A stretch of DNA of 64,000 nt from Pseudomonas sp. TTU2014-080ASC (GCF_001446935.1 NZ_LKKK01000012.1:186001-250000), one strand, 5' to 3'. Positions 1-9,579 are shown, numbered from the stretch's first letter. Translations and numbers: made by a program. Notes: generated by a model from the letters alone, not told the origin.

Positions 1-491
1 GTTTCTTCGATCACCTGCAACACCTTGCGCTCCTGCGCGGGCTTGTCGTTGGGATCAAGAGGGAAGTGGTAGTAAGGGATATCGTGCCAGCGGGCGAGCG
101 GTTCCAGATCCGGGTGGTTGGAGATCACCGCTGTCACGTCCATGCCAAGTTGGCCGATGCGTTGGCGATAGAGCAGATCATTCAGGCAATGATCGGCTTT
201 ACTCACCATGATCACCACCTTAGCCCGATAGCCCGGTGGGGTCAGCTCGAACTGCATGTTGAAAGCAGCCAGACGCTCGGCCAGCAGGCTACGGAACGCC
301 TGCTCATCGAATGCATCAGGCTGACGAAACTCTACGCGGATAAAAAAACGCGAAGACAGACGATCATCAAAGCTGTGGTGCTCGGTGACGTAACACTGCT
401 GCTCATACAGAATGCGCGTCACCGCATCCACAGTGCCAAGCACGCTGGGGCAATGGGCGGTCAGTATCCAGGTATCCGGCGTGCGGCTCAT
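1..491 (-). CDS. purU: Formyltetrahydrofolate deformylase (partial, C-terminus cut by window)
   Basis: Hydrolyses 10-formyl-tetrahydrofolate to formate and tetrahydrofolate, recycling one-carbon units released by betaine demethylation. The reverse strand from the ATG at 491 reads MSRTPDTWILTAHCPSVLGT, a PurU-type N-terminal ACT domain, followed by the start of the formyl-transferase-like domain (KVVIMVSKADHCLNDLLYR, then DVTAVISNHPDLEPLA). The reading frame runs off position 1, so about 160 residues are present. An AGGAGA ribosome site precedes the ATG. It is the last visible gene of the soxBDAG run, the order known for the purU copy tied to sarcosine oxidase in Pseudomonas. Identity is firm; the catalytic Asp region lies outside the window. 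Confidence 0.92.
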   Translation of the reverse strand, partial: MSRTPDTWILTAHCPSVLGTVDAVTRILYEQQCYVTEHHSFDDRLSSRFFIRVEFRQPDAFDEQAFRSLLAERLAAFNMQFELTPPGYRAKVVIMVSKADHCLNDLLYRQRIGQLGMDVTAVISNHPDLEPLARWHDIPYYHFPLDPNDKPAQERKVLQVIEE

Positions 492-551
492 GCGTATATC
501 TCCTGTTTCCTTGCGGGAGCGCCCAGCCGATGCGGGGCGCTCAGTCCATCC

Positions 552-1184
552 TCAGGCCTTGATCGCCAACCCGAATTCAGCGCTGGCATCCTGCAGCCAC
601 AGCCAGATGTAGTCGGCAAAGCTACGGCGGACCACCAGCTCCCAGACTTCTTCGCCGGTACGGCGCATCACCAGTTGGGACTTGGCAAAGTTGCTGCCCA
701 CGGCTTTACCCACCGGAAAGTTGAGTGGGTGCACGTCGTAGCTGGTGGACTTCATCAGCACGTCGCGCACCTTCGGCCCGCTCAGCTCCAGCAGGGTTTG
801 CCCGCCACTGACGTTGACCACGGAGATGTGCTGACCGTTCAGCGCCTCACGCAGTTTCAGCTCAGTCTCATACTCACTGCCGCCCGGCACGATCAGCAGC
901 CACTCATCCGGTGCCAGCCACTGCAGCGAGGTGTCGCCGTTGCTGACCAGCATCAACGCGCTGGGCAATTCGAGGCCTAGGATTTGATGCACAGAGCCGG
1001 CAAATTCAGCGCTTTTGCCATCACCGCGCAGCACCAGATGACCTAGCAGCTTTTTCTCGCGCAGGGTGACTCCGGCGTTGGCCGGGCCTTTGCCGACCAG
1101 CTCAGCCAGCCCGGCATGGTGTAGAGGCGATTCAGCCCGGCCTGCATCCGGACGCTGTTGAAACACATTGCTCAAATTAGACAT
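552..1184 (-). CDS. soxG: Sarcosine oxidase gamma subunit
   Basis: Smallest of the folate-binding-type subunits of heterotetrameric sarcosine oxidase, which oxidises sarcosine to glycine in the cytoplasm and passes the methyl carbon to tetrahydrofolate. The 210-aa product starts MSNLSNVFQQRPDAGRAESP and contains the SoxG-type core with APDEWLLIVPGG, VSGGQTLLELSGP and SFADYIWLWLQDAS. The ATG at 1184 is preferred over an upstream start at 1238 because it gives the family N-terminus and overlaps soxA by only 8 bases, indicating translational coupling. It is last in the soxB-soxD-soxA-soxG order. Confidence 0.93.
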   Translation of the reverse strand: MSNLSNVFQQRPDAGRAESPLHHAGLAELVGKGPANAGVTLREKKLLGHLVLRGDGKSAEFAGSVHQILGLELPSALMLVSNGDTSLQWLAPDEWLLIVPGGSEYETELKLREALNGQHISVVNVSGGQTLLELSGPKVRDVLMKSTSYDVHPLNFPVGKAVGSNFAKSQLVMRRTGEEVWELVVRRSFADYIWLWLQDASAEFGLAIKA

Positions 1185-4100
1185 TCTGGCGCTCCCCTTT
1201 CGGGTCATAGAACACGGAGCTGACGATCTCAGCCTCAATCACACTGCCATCCGCCAGCGGCGCAAACACTCGCTCGCCCATGCGTTTCAGGCCACCTTTA
1301 ACCAGGCCCATAGCAAAGCTGTAGCCCATGGCAGCGCTGTAGTAGCTGGAGCTGACATGCCCCACCATATCCATAGGGATGGCTTGTTTCGGGTCGTTGA
1401 CCAGTTGTGCGCCTTCCGGCAGCACTTTGTTCGGGTCAATGGGTTTGAGCCCGACCAGCTGTTTGCGGTCTTCACGCAGGCTGTCATCGCGGTTCATGCC
1501 ACGCAGGCCAATCCACGAGAACGGTTTGTTGCGGCCCACGCACCAGCTCATGTTGAGGTCGTCCGGAGTGACCGAGCCATCGGTATCCTGACCGACGATG
1601 ATGAAGCCCTTCTCTGCCCGCAGTACGTGCATGGTCTCGGTGCCATATGGAGTCAGGCCGTATTTCTTGCCCGCCTCGATCAACTGCTCCCACACGCCGA
1701 GGGCGTAGTTGGCCTGCACGTTGACTTCGTAGCTCAGCTCACCGGTAAAGGAAATACGGAACACCCGCGCCGGTACACCACCGACCAGACCTTCCTTCCA
1801 GCTCATAAACGGGAAGGCGTCCTTATCCAGATCAATGTCGGTCACTTCAGCCAGCAGCTTGCGGCTGTTGGGGCCGGACAGAGTCATGGTTGCCCAGTGA
1901 TCGGTAACCGAGGTGAAGTACACCTTCAGCTCCGGCCACTCGGTCTGGTGATAAATCTCCAGCCACTCCAGTACACGCGCCGCGCCGCCAGTGGTGGTGG
2001 TCATCAGGAAGTGGTTGTCGGCCAGACAGGCGGTGACACCGTCGTCGAAGACCATGCCGTCTTCTTTACACATCAGGCCGTAACGCGCCTTGCCCACATC
2101 CAACTTGGTCCAGGCGTTGGTGTACGCGCGGTTGAGAAACTCGCGGGCATCCGGGCCCTGAATATCAATCTTGCCCAAAGTCGAAGCATCGAGAATCCCC
2201 ACCGCGTTGCGCACCGCTTTGCATTCCCGGGCCACGGCGGCGTGCATGTCTTCACCGGCTTTGGGGAAGTACCACGGACGCTTCCACTGACCGACATCCT
2301 CAAACTCAGCGCCGTTTTGCAGGTGCCAGCTGTGCATGGCGGTGTAGCGCTTAGGCTCGAACAGCGCACCACAGTGACGGCCCGCCACCGCGCCGAAGGT
2401 CACTGGCGTGTAGTTGGGGCGGAACATGGTGGTGCCCATCTGCGCCACGCTGATGCCCAGCGAACGGGCGGCAATGGCCAGACCGTTGATATTGCCCAGC
2501 TTGCCCTGATCAGTACCAAAGCCCAGAGCGGTGTAGCGTTTAACATGCTCGACCGACTCAAAACCCTCGCGGGTAGCCAGTTCGATACCGGCAGCCGTTA
2601 CGTCGTTTTGCAGGTCAACAAACTGCTTCGGCGCACGGGAAGTCGGCTTGTCGTGTGGCACCTGGAACAGCGCAACCGCCGGTTCCTCAGTGCGCTTGAG
2701 CGTTTGCGGCAGGCTGCCGGTGACGGCGGCAAAGCCTGCTTCAGTGGCTGCGCGAACACCCGCTTCAAAACCGTCATTTAGGGCATCGCCGAGGTTGAAT
2801 ACACCGTTGACGGCACCGGCACACACGCGCTGCTGGAAGCCGCCTTCAGCCGGGACAAACGCCAGAATGTCTTCACGCCAAACCGGCTTACCGCCCAGAT
2901 GAGATGCCAAATGCACCACAGGGCTGTAGCCACCGGAGCTGGCGATCAGGTCGCAGTTGATGGTCTCGCCTGCGCTTTTAACCTTGTGCCCGGTGATATC
3001 AATCGGGCAGATACGGGCAGCGCTGACACGCTTGCTGCCAATGGCCTCGACCACTGCGCTGCCAGTAATAATCCGCACGCCACGGCTGCGAACTTCCGCC
3101 ACCCAGCTGCCCTGCGGGTTGGACCGTGCATCGGCCACGGCGGCGACTTCCAGGCCAGCGTCCAGCCAGTCCAGCACCACGCGGTAGGCGTAATCGTTGT
3201 TGGTCGACAGCACCAGCTTGCGGCCCGGCGCGACGCCATAACGGCGCACGTAGGTGCTTACCGCATCGGCCAGCATGTTGCCCGGCACATCGTTGTTGGC
3301 GTACACCAGCGGGCGCTCGTGGGCACCGGTGGCGAGCACCACGCGCTTGGCGCGGACACGGTGCATGCGCTGACGCACGCTGCCCATAGGCGCGACTTCG
3401 CCCAAGTGATCAGTCAGACGCTGGTGGATGGTCAGGAAGTTGTGATCGTGATAGCCGTTAACCGTGGCGCGCAGCAGCAGGGTGACGTTAGCCATCCCCG
3501 ACAATTCGCTGATTGCTTGCGCAGCCCACTGAGCAGCAGGCTGGTTGTCCAGAGTCTCGCGAGTGCTCAGTAAGCTGCCACCAAACTCTTCCTGCTCGTC
3601 AGCCAGAATCACCCGGGCACCGCTACGACCTGCGGCCAGCGCAGCAGCCAGACCGGCCGGGCCTGCGCCGACCACCAGCACATCACAATGCTGGTTCATG
3701 TGGTCGTAGCTGTCCGGGTCCACTTCAGTTGGCGAGCGGCCAAGACCTGCGGCCTTACGGATGTACTTCTCGTAGGTCAGCCACAGGTTTTGCGGGTACA
3801 TAAAGGTTTTGTAGTAGAAGCCCGGCGGCATCATGCCGCCACCGACCTTACCGAGAATGCCCATCAAGTCCGTATTTACGCTCGGCCAGCCATTTGTGCT
3901 CTTAGCCACCAGGCCGTTGTACAGCGCCTGCTGGGTGGCACGCACGTTAGGCACTTGCGCGGCCTCGGTGCTGCCCAGTTGCAGGATGGCGTTGGGCTCT
4001 TCAGCACCGGCAGCGACGATGCCGCGCGGGCGGGAATACTTGAAGCTGCGGCCGACTACATCAACACCATTGGCCAGCAGCGCGGCGGCCAGCGAGTCAC

Positions 4101-4197
4101 CGGCATAGCCCTGATAGCTCTGGCCGTTGAAACTGAAAGTAAGAGGCTTGCTGCGGTCGATACGGCCGCCCTGGGCAAGACGATTGACCTGGCTCAT
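1177..4197 (-). CDS. soxA: Sarcosine oxidase alpha subunit
   Basis: Large subunit (1006 aa, normal length) of tetrameric sarcosine oxidase. Residues 1-100 form the SoxA ferredoxin-like N-terminal fold. The NAD-binding Rossmann motif VVGAGPAG is at 175-182, and roughly the last 400 residues form a GcvT-like folate-binding domain that takes the methyl group from sarcosine (RNAVGILDASTLGKIDIQGP, ETMHVLRAEKGFIIVGQDTD). The start overlaps the soxD stop by 4 bases (ATGA), and the end overlaps soxG. No frameshift or missing motif was seen. Confidence 0.97.
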   Translation of the reverse strand: MSQVNRLAQGGRIDRSKPLTFSFNGQSYQGYAGDSLAAALLANGVDVVGRSFKYSRPRGIVAAGAEEPNAILQLGSTEAAQVPNVRATQQALYNGLVAKSTNGWPSVNTDLMGILGKVGGGMMPPGFYYKTFMYPQNLWLTYEKYIRKAAGLGRSPTEVDPDSYDHMNQHCDVLVVGAGPAGLAAALAAGRSGARVILADEQEEFGGSLLSTRETLDNQPAAQWAAQAISELSGMANVTLLLRATVNGYHDHNFLTIHQRLTDHLGEVAPMGSVRQRMHRVRAKRVVLATGAHERPLVYANNDVPGNMLADAVSTYVRRYGVAPGRKLVLSTNNDYAYRVVLDWLDAGLEVAAVADARSNPQGSWVAEVRSRGVRIITGSAVVEAIGSKRVSAARICPIDITGHKVKSAGETINCDLIASSGGYSPVVHLASHLGGKPVWREDILAFVPAEGGFQQRVCAGAVNGVFNLGDALNDGFEAGVRAATEAGFAAVTGSLPQTLKRTEEPAVALFQVPHDKPTSRAPKQFVDLQNDVTAAGIELATREGFESVEHVKRYTALGFGTDQGKLGNINGLAIAARSLGISVAQMGTTMFRPNYTPVTFGAVAGRHCGALFEPKRYTAMHSWHLQNGAEFEDVGQWKRPWYFPKAGEDMHAAVARECKAVRNAVGILDASTLGKIDIQGPDAREFLNRAYTNAWTKLDVGKARYGLMCKEDGMVFDDGVTACLADNHFLMTTTTGGAARVLEWLEIYHQTEWPELKVYFTSVTDHWATMTLSGPNSRKLLAEVTDIDLDKDAFPFMSWKEGLVGGVPARVFRISFTGELSYEVNVQANYALGVWEQLIEAGKKYGLTPYGTETMHVLRAEKGFIIVGQDTDGSVTPDDLNMSWCVGRNKPFSWIGLRGMNRDDSLREDRKQLVGLKPIDPNKVLPEGAQLVNDPKQAIPMDMVGHVSSSYYSAAMGYSFAMGLVKGGLKRMGERVFAPLADGSVIEAEIVSSVFYDPKGERQNV

Positions 4198-4520
4198 GCG
4201 GGTACTCCTTGGGCACTGGTCGTTTTGGTATCGCTTGGAGCCTCAGTCACGCTGGGCTTTTCGCCGATCTTGTAAGTTTCCAGAATCTCGTAGCTGACGG
4301 TGTGGCGGGTCGCGTTAAAGTATTTGCGGCAACCGGCCGAGTGCACCCACAGCTCATGGTGGATACCACGGGGGTTATCACGGAAGAACAGGTACTCGCC
4401 CCACTCGGCATCACTGCAGGCCGCCGGGTCCAGCGGACGTGGAATGTGGGCCTGGCCCTTGGCATGAAACTCTTCTTCGCTGCGCGACTCGCCGCAGTGC
4501 GGGCAATGGATAAGCAACAT
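4194..4520 (-). CDS. soxD: Sarcosine oxidase delta subunit
   Basis: The 108-aa zinc-binding subunit of heterotetrameric sarcosine oxidase. The N-terminus LLIHCPHCGESRSEEEFHAK carries the CxxC pair typical of SoxD. The family segment YLFFRDNPRGIHHELWVHSA follows, then GCRKYFNATRHT. It is 12 bases from soxB and overlaps soxA by 4, so it is made from the same transcript. Confidence 0.96.
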   Translation of the reverse strand: MLLIHCPHCGESRSEEEFHAKGQAHIPRPLDPAACSDAEWGEYLFFRDNPRGIHHELWVHSAGCRKYFNATRHTVSYEILETYKIGEKPSVTEAPSDTKTTSAQGVPA

Positions 4521-4532
4521 AAATCAGCCCCC

Positions 4533-5783
4533 TTAGTGAGCCACGGCAGCAGCGCCGTGCTCGTCAATCAGTGCGCCGGTATGGAAGCGGTCAATGGAGA
4601 ACGGCGCGGCCAGCGGATGCATTTCGCCCTTGGCCAGACTCGCAGCAAACACATGGCCCGAACCCGGCGTAGCCTTAAAGCCACCGGTGCCCCAACCGCA
4701 GTTGAAGAACAGGTTCTGCACGGGCGTTTTCGAGATGATCGGGCAGGCGTCCGGCGTGGTATCCACAATCCCGCCCCACTGGCGGTTCATGCGTACACGC
4801 GACAGCACCGGGAACAGCTCAACAATGGCCTGCAAGGTGTGCTCGATGGTGCCGTAAGAGCCGCGCTGACCGTAGCCGTTGTAGCCGTCGATACCGGCAC
4901 CGATCACCAGGTCACCCTTGTCCGACTGGCTGATATAACCGTGTACGGCGTTAGACATGATCACGCTGTCGATAATCGGCTTGATCGGCTCCGACACCAG
5001 CGCCTGCAGCGGGTGGGACTCCAGCGGCAAACGGAAGCCAGCCAGTTTGGCCATGTGTCCAGAGTTACCAGCGGTGACCACGCCCACACGTTTAGCGCCG
5101 ATAAAGCCACGGGAGGTTTCGACGCCAATTACCGCGCCATTCTGCTTGCGGAAACCGATCACTTCGGTCTGCTGAATCAGGTCCACACCCAGCGCATCGG
5201 CGGCACGGGCATAGCCCCAGGCCACGGCATCGTGACGGGCCACGCCGCCGCGACGCTGCACGGTAGAACCCATCACCGGATAGCGGGTGTTTTTGCTGCA
5301 ATCCAGGTAAGGGATTTCTTCCGCCACCTGCCGCGCGTCCAGCAACTCACCATCAATACCGTTTAAGCGGTTGGCGTTGACCCGACGCTCGGAGTCACGC
5401 ATGTCTTGCAAGGTGTGGCACAGGTTATAAACGCCGCGCTGAGAGAACATGACGTTGTAGTTGAGGTCTTGCGACAGGCCTTCCCACAACTTCATCGCGT
5501 GCTCGTACAGGTGCGCTGACTCATCCCACAGGTAGTTGGAACGCACGATGGTGGTGTTGCGCGCGGTGTTGCCGCCGCCCAGCCAGCCCTTCTCGATCAC
5601 CGCGACATTCTTCACGCCGAATTCCTTGGCCAGGTAATACGCAGTCGCCAGACCATGGCCACCACCGCCGACGATGATCACGTCATACAGCGGCTTGGGC
5701 GTTGGGTTACGCCACATGCGCTGCCAGTTTTCATGGTGGCTGAACGAATGCTTGAACAGGCCGAAGCCGGAATAACGTTGCAT
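4533..5783 (-). CDS. soxB: Sarcosine oxidase beta subunit
   Basis: FAD/FMN-bearing subunit (416 aa) of tetrameric sarcosine oxidase, of the DAO-type flavoprotein fold. A dinucleotide-binding motif ([19 protein letters not shown]) lies near residue 33, followed by [15 protein letters not shown]. The C-terminus has the DAO signature [20 protein letters not shown]. It is first in the soxBDAG run, 55 bases downstream of glyA on the same strand, so glyA and sox probably share a promoter. Confidence 0.97.
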   Translation of the reverse strand: MQRYSGFGLFKHSFSHHENWQRMWRNPTPKPLYDVIIVGGGGHGLATAYYLAKEFGVKNVAVIEKGWLGGGNTARNTTIVRSNYLWDESAHLYEHAMKLWEGLSQDLNYNVMFSQRGVYNLCHTLQDMRDSERRVNANRLNGIDGELLDARQVAEEIPYLDCSKNTRYPVMGSTVQRRGGVARHDAVAWGYARAADALGVDLIQQTEVIGFRKQNGAVIGVETSRGFIGAKRVGVVTAGNSGHMAKLAGFRLPLESHPLQALVSEPIKPIIDSVIMSNAVHGYISQSDKGDLVIGAGIDGYNGYGQRGSYGTIEHTLQAIVELFPVLSRVRMNRQWGGIVDTTPDACPIISKTPVQNLFFNCGWGTGGFKATPGSGHVFAASLAKGEMHPLAAPFSIDRFHTGALIDEHGAAAVAH

Positions 5784-5838
5784 GGAATGCTCCCTCAGAA
5801 ACTCTGGAACAAATGCTCAGGCCGTTTTGGCCCGGCAC

Positions 5839-7095
5839 TTATCCGCGATAAACCGGGTAATCAGCGCACAGGCCCGCCACCATCACCGCCACTTGCGCCT
5901 CCACATCGGCATCACCGAGGTGATCAAGCACGTTGCAGATCCAGCCGGCCAGCTCAATGCACTGCGCCTCTTTAAAGCCACGGGTGGTCACCGCCGGAGT
6001 ACCGATACGCAGGCCTGAAGTCACAAACGGCGACTGCGGATCATTCGGCACGGCGTTTTTGTTCACGGTGATGCCAGTGCGGCCCAGCGCGGCGTCAGCG
6101 TCTTTGCCAGTGATGCCCTGCTTGATCAGGCTGACCAGGAACAGGTGGTTGTCGGTGCCGCCGGAGACCACGTCATAGCCGCGCTCGATAAATACCTTGG
6201 CCATGGCCTGGGCGTTGTTGATGACCTGCTGCTGATAAGTCTTGAAGGCTGGCTCCATGGCTTCTTTAAAGCACACCGCCTTGGCTGCAATCACATGCAT
6301 CAGCGGACCGCCCTGAGCACCGGGGAAGACAGCTGCGTTGAGCTTCTTCTCGATCTCTTCATTGGCCTTGGCCAGAATCAGACCGCCACGGGGACCGCGC
6401 AGGGTTTTGTGGGTGGTGGTGGTCACCACATCGGCGAACGGAATCGGGTTCGGGTACAGGCCTGCAGCGACCAGACCGGCAACGTGGGCCATATCAACAA
6501 ACAGCAGCGCGCCGACTTTGTCGGCAATGGCGCGGAAGCGTGGGAAGTCGAGGGTTTTCGAGTAAGCCGAGAAACCGGCCACGATCATCTTCGGCTTGTG
6601 CTCAACAGCCAGACGCTCGACTTCGTCGTAATCAATCAGGCCAGTTTCGTTATCAATGCCGTACTGCACCGCGTTGTACAGCTTGCCGGAGGAGGACACC
6701 TTGGCGCCGTGGGTCAGGTGGCCGCCGTGGGCCAGGCTCATACCGAGAATGGTGTCACCCGCATTGAGCAGCGCCAGATACACCGCCGCATTGGCAGATG
6801 AACCGGAGTGCGGCTGCACGTTGGCGTAATCAGCACCGAACAGCGCTTTGGCCCGGTCAATGGCCAGCTGCTCTACCTTATCCACATGCTCGCAACCGCC
6901 GTAATAGCGCTTACCGGGATAGCCTTCGGCGTATTTGTTGGTCAGGCCGCAGCCCTGGGCCTGCATGACCCGCTTACTGCAATAGTTCTCTGAGGCGATC
7001 AGCTCAATATGGTGTTCCTGACGGCGCTCTTCGGCCTCGATGGCACTGAGCAGCTCATCGTCATAGCCCTTAATCTGGTCCTGCTTGCTAAACAT
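5839..7095 (-). CDS. glyA: Serine hydroxymethyltransferase
   Basis: PLP enzyme that interconverts glycine plus methylene-tetrahydrofolate and serine. Here it is placed to join the glycine and the one-carbon unit produced by sarcosine oxidase. The 418-aa protein has the SHMT signature [16 protein letters not shown] with the PLP lysine at K230, and [11 protein letters not shown] around 96-106. It is the upstream gene of the sox run, matching the glyA1 position in Pseudomonas sarcosine loci; a second housekeeping glyA is expected elsewhere. The upstream gap carries a candidate regulatory dyad. Confidence 0.97.
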   Translation of the reverse strand: MFSKQDQIKGYDDELLSAIEAEERRQEHHIELIASENYCSKRVMQAQGCGLTNKYAEGYPGKRYYGGCEHVDKVEQLAIDRAKALFGADYANVQPHSGSSANAAVYLALLNAGDTILGMSLAHGGHLTHGAKVSSSGKLYNAVQYGIDNETGLIDYDEVERLAVEHKPKMIVAGFSAYSKTLDFPRFRAIADKVGALLFVDMAHVAGLVAAGLYPNPIPFADVVTTTTHKTLRGPRGGLILAKANEEIEKKLNAAVFPGAQGGPLMHVIAAKAVCFKEAMEPAFKTYQQQVINNAQAMAKVFIERGYDVVSGGTDNHLFLVSLIKQGITGKDADAALGRTGITVNKNAVPNDPQSPFVTSGLRIGTPAVTTRGFKEAQCIELAGWICNVLDHLGDADVEAQVAVMVAGLCADYPVYRG

Positions 7096-7217
7096 CGCTG
7101 ATCTCCTGCGGCAACTGCATGCGACACTCGGGTGTCGTTCGGGAAGGCCCCACTTGCCAGCGATGGTATGACTGGCCCCGATTGGTCAGATGCCTAGGGA
7201 CGCCGCAGGTAATATCG

Positions 7218-7242
7218 TTTGCGACATTGCATAGGTCGCAAA
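7218..7242 (-). promoter_or_regulatory. Candidate regulator-binding dyad upstream of glyA-sox
   Basis: A perfect 8-bp inverted repeat (TTTGCGAC / GTCGCAAA) flanks a 9-bp centre, and the octamer TGCATAGG spans the centre. It lies about 120 bp upstream of the glyA start in the 255-bp gap between glyA and the divergent PAAR gene. The same octamer occurs upstream of gbcA and of sdaB. GbdR, encoded nearby, is the known activator of glycine betaine catabolic operons in P. aeruginosa, so a GbdR site is a reasonable inference; no binding consensus was checked. Confidence 0.4.
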
Positions 7243-7350
7243 AATAAGTAGAGTTGTCTGAAACCCTCGTTTCAGACGCATTCCTTCATTTTTTCGAAAA
7301 CGTCTGAAAATGGCCTTGGACAGGCCAATACGACACGCAAGGAGTAGCGC

Positions 7351-8514
7351 ATGGCCAAACCAGCAGCCCGGCTCAGCGACAAAAACGACTGTCCTAAAAC
7401 CGGCCACGGCGTTAACCCGACCGTCACCGGCTCACCTGATGTATTGATCAACGGCCTTGCCGCCCTGCGCGTAGGCGACAGCACCGCCTGCGGTGACACC
7501 GTCACGCAGGGCATCGGCAATATTCTGGTCAACGGCAAACCCATCGCCTTCTTAGGCAGCGCCACCGCCCACGGCGGCGTCATCATCACCGGCTCAGGTG
7601 ATGTGCTGGTGGGCACTCAGCACGCGCCTGCTGAGTTTGTGCCGCCCATAGCGATGCCCGGTGTCTGCAACTGCAAACTGCAACTGTCCGCACCTAACGG
7701 GCAGCCCTACTCAAACCTGCCCTACCGGGTGACACTGGCCGACGGCTCGGTGCAAAAAGGCACAACCGATGCAACCGGTACCACGCAAGCCATTACCACC
7801 GCTGTTGAAACAGCATTAGCCAGCGTACAGATCCTGCCGCCGTCAACTTCCGCGCCCTGCTGTGCCCGCAGCGCCCCTGCCCAAAGCAGTGGCGTCACCA
7901 TTGCGCTGAGTGGCGTCCAAACCGCCTCTGCCAATGGGCAAACCAACAACCTCACAGCCGTTAAAAAAGACGACAAGTCGCGCCCGCTGACCAGCGGTGA
8001 AATCGCGATGGCCCAAAGCATTTTTAAAGACTCAATCGACTACAGCAAAGTGAAGGTTCACAACGAGGAATATCTTCCCTTTGGTTTGCAGCCGGATAAC
8101 ACGGCGATGACGCCGAACGGGGAGATGTATTTCAATCCTGATTGGTATGTATCTGACTTCTCGAACCCACCAAGGCCTAGCTATAAACACTGGTTCATTC
8201 ATGAGATGGTTCATGTGTGGCAGTACCAACTTGGCTATTGGGTCAAATTACACGGGATATTGCTGCATCCAGGGACCCTTTGGGGCCTCTTGGGCGATGC
8301 TTATGAGTACACCCTTAAACCAGGTGACAAGATCCAAGACTTCAATATGGAACAGCAGGGTGACATTATTGCCGATTACTTCTGCTGGACAATTGGAAAC
8401 TCAACCAGATCCGATAGCGGAACAACGCTAGTAAGCAGCCAAGCTGCTGCCAAATACGAATCTGTTCTTTCTGAATTTTTGAGTAATCCAAATGATAAAA
8501 AACTTCTTCCTTAA
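7351..8514 (+). CDS. PAAR-domain protein with C-terminal zinc-metallopeptidase motif (putative T6SS effector)
   Basis: 387 aa. Residues 1-95 form a PAAR repeat domain (RLSDKNDCPKTGHGVNPT, GSPDVLINGLAALRVGD, GVIITGSGDVLVG), the spike tip of type VI secretion systems. Residues 110-160 look like a short carboxypeptidase-regulatory-like module. The C-terminal part, from about residue 205, contains HEMVHVWQ, an HExxH zinc site, with a downstream NMEQQGDIIADYF that could supply the third ligand. The start has a strong AAGGAG site. The second half is less GC-rich than its N-terminal half. No T6SS structural genes are in the window, so it would be an orphan effector delivered by a system elsewhere. 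The peptidase role is inferred from the motif only. Confidence 0.8.
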   Translation: MAKPAARLSDKNDCPKTGHGVNPTVTGSPDVLINGLAALRVGDSTACGDTVTQGIGNILVNGKPIAFLGSATAHGGVIITGSGDVLVGTQHAPAEFVPPIAMPGVCNCKLQLSAPNGQPYSNLPYRVTLADGSVQKGTTDATGTTQAITTAVETALASVQILPPSTSAPCCARSAPAQSSGVTIALSGVQTASANGQTNNLTAVKKDDKSRPLTSGEIAMAQSIFKDSIDYSKVKVHNEEYLPFGLQPDNTAMTPNGEMYFNPDWYVSDFSNPPRPSYKHWFIHEMVHVWQYQLGYWVKLHGILLHPGTLWGLLGDAYEYTLKPGDKIQDFNMEQQGDIIADYFCWTIGNSTRSDSGTTLVSSQAAAKYESVLSEFLSNPNDKKLLP

Positions 8515-9022
8515 ACTACTAGTTACTCAACTTTCACTACTAGCAACCCTCTCGGCTCAGGCAATGTCACGCTACAACGACGGTGACGCCAGAGTTTGGA
8601 TTGAAAACAACAACCTATGCCTTGGAGTAGAAAACACCTATAAGGTTGGAGGAGTATTTCTCTCCCGAAATGCTCAAGTTGATGAAAACCAACTAACACT
8701 CTACGGAGTATCGATTAGTAGAAATGATGAAGGGGTAGTTTGGGAAAACTATAGCAACTCTGAAACCAAGCAAGGACTAACACTAAACACCAGCACCTGT
8801 ATTCCCTATGGCGAGAATATAGATAATTTCGCCACTCCCACTCCGGCAAAAAACCTTGAGCCTGGAATATATTCAATTTTATTACGCGCAGGTGATAGCA
8901 AAGGACGACGAGCTTGGTTCAGTACAACTACCTGCCTAAAAGGGTCTTCAAATGCTTGGTCAGTTGCACCCGCCAAGGTCAATGAAAATGCAGTTGGCTT
9001 TGCACGATGGTACTGCGAATAA
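8492..9022 (+). CDS. Secreted protein of unknown family, putative immunity protein (copy 1)
   Basis: 176 aa with a Sec signal peptide (MIKNFFLKLLVTQLSLLATL, likely cleaved after SAQA). The mature part starts AMSRYNDGDARVW and has several cysteines but no domain I recognise. It starts 23 bases inside the end of the PAAR gene, so translation is probably coupled. The low GC and the adjoining paralogue at 9049 fit a cognate immunity role; a periplasmic immunity protein would suit a peptidase that acts in the periplasm. Function is inferred from context only. Confidence 0.7.
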   Translation: MIKNFFLKLLVTQLSLLATLSAQAMSRYNDGDARVWIENNNLCLGVENTYKVGGVFLSRNAQVDENQLTLYGVSISRNDEGVVWENYSNSETKQGLTLNTSTCIPYGENIDNFATPTPAKNLEPGIYSILLRAGDSKGRRAWFSTTTCLKGSSNAWSVAPAKVNENAVGFARWYCE

Positions 9023-9048
9023 ACCTTGCTAAACCCTCTGTAGTCAGT

Positions 9049-9579
9049 ATGAAAAAGCAGGGCTTACTCAATTTATTGATCTTACTTTTAACTTGTCATT
9101 TAGCATTTCCTGCTCAAGCCATGTCCCGCCATCACGATGGCGAGGCCCGCGTGTGGAGCCAGGACGACAAGCTCTGCCTGGGTGTCGCCCCCACTTATAA
9201 GACAGGCGGAATCCTGTTCTCCGGTACAGCTCAGGTAAATGACAACGATGTGCGCTTACACGCGATATCGGTAAGCGCAGTTGATAAAGATATGTGGCAC
9301 GCCTACATCCCGCCTGAATCTTCAGCGGAAGGGGTCAGAGTCACGTCAGACACCTGCATAAGTTATGGGCAAAGCCTGGCTGGTTTTACTACCAAAACAC
9401 CTGCACAGCCCATTAATCCCGGACTCTACTCCGTGATATTAGAAGCAGGTGACCAGAAAAACCGTCGCGCCCGTTTTTACCTCAAGGCTTGTATCAGCCT
9501 TACGCAAAATACTTGGGCTGTAACACCTGCAAAGTTCAATGAGAATGAAACTGGCTCCAGTCGGTTTTATTGCGACTAA
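9049..9579 (+). CDS. Secreted protein of unknown family, putative immunity protein (copy 2)
   Basis: 176 aa, clearly paralogous to the gene before it: both begin their mature part AMSR-(Y/H)-(N/H)-DG-(D/E)-ARVW, followed by LCLGV..TYK.GG and AQV at matching spacing. Both end with a similar segment (PAK.NEN..G..R.YC) and carry a signal peptide (MKKQGLLNLLILLLTCHLAF, then PAQA). The ATG at 9049 gives the proper signal peptide; an upstream GTG-type start at 9007 would add 14 residues. The gene is more GC-rich than copy 1, so the copies have diverged or arrived separately. The immunity role is inferred. Confidence 0.7.
   Translation: MKKQGLLNLLILLLTCHLAFPAQAMSRHHDGEARVWSQDDKLCLGVAPTYKTGGILFSGTAQVNDNDVRLHAISVSAVDKDMWHAYIPPESSAEGVRVTSDTCISYGQSLAGFTTKTPAQPINPGLYSVILEAGDQKNRRARFYLKACISLTQNTWAVTPAKFNENETGSSRFYCD

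Noticed and set aside
1168-2781. Long plus-strand frame opposite soxA
   Set aside because: Antisense of a well-conserved gene; no ribosome site or family match.
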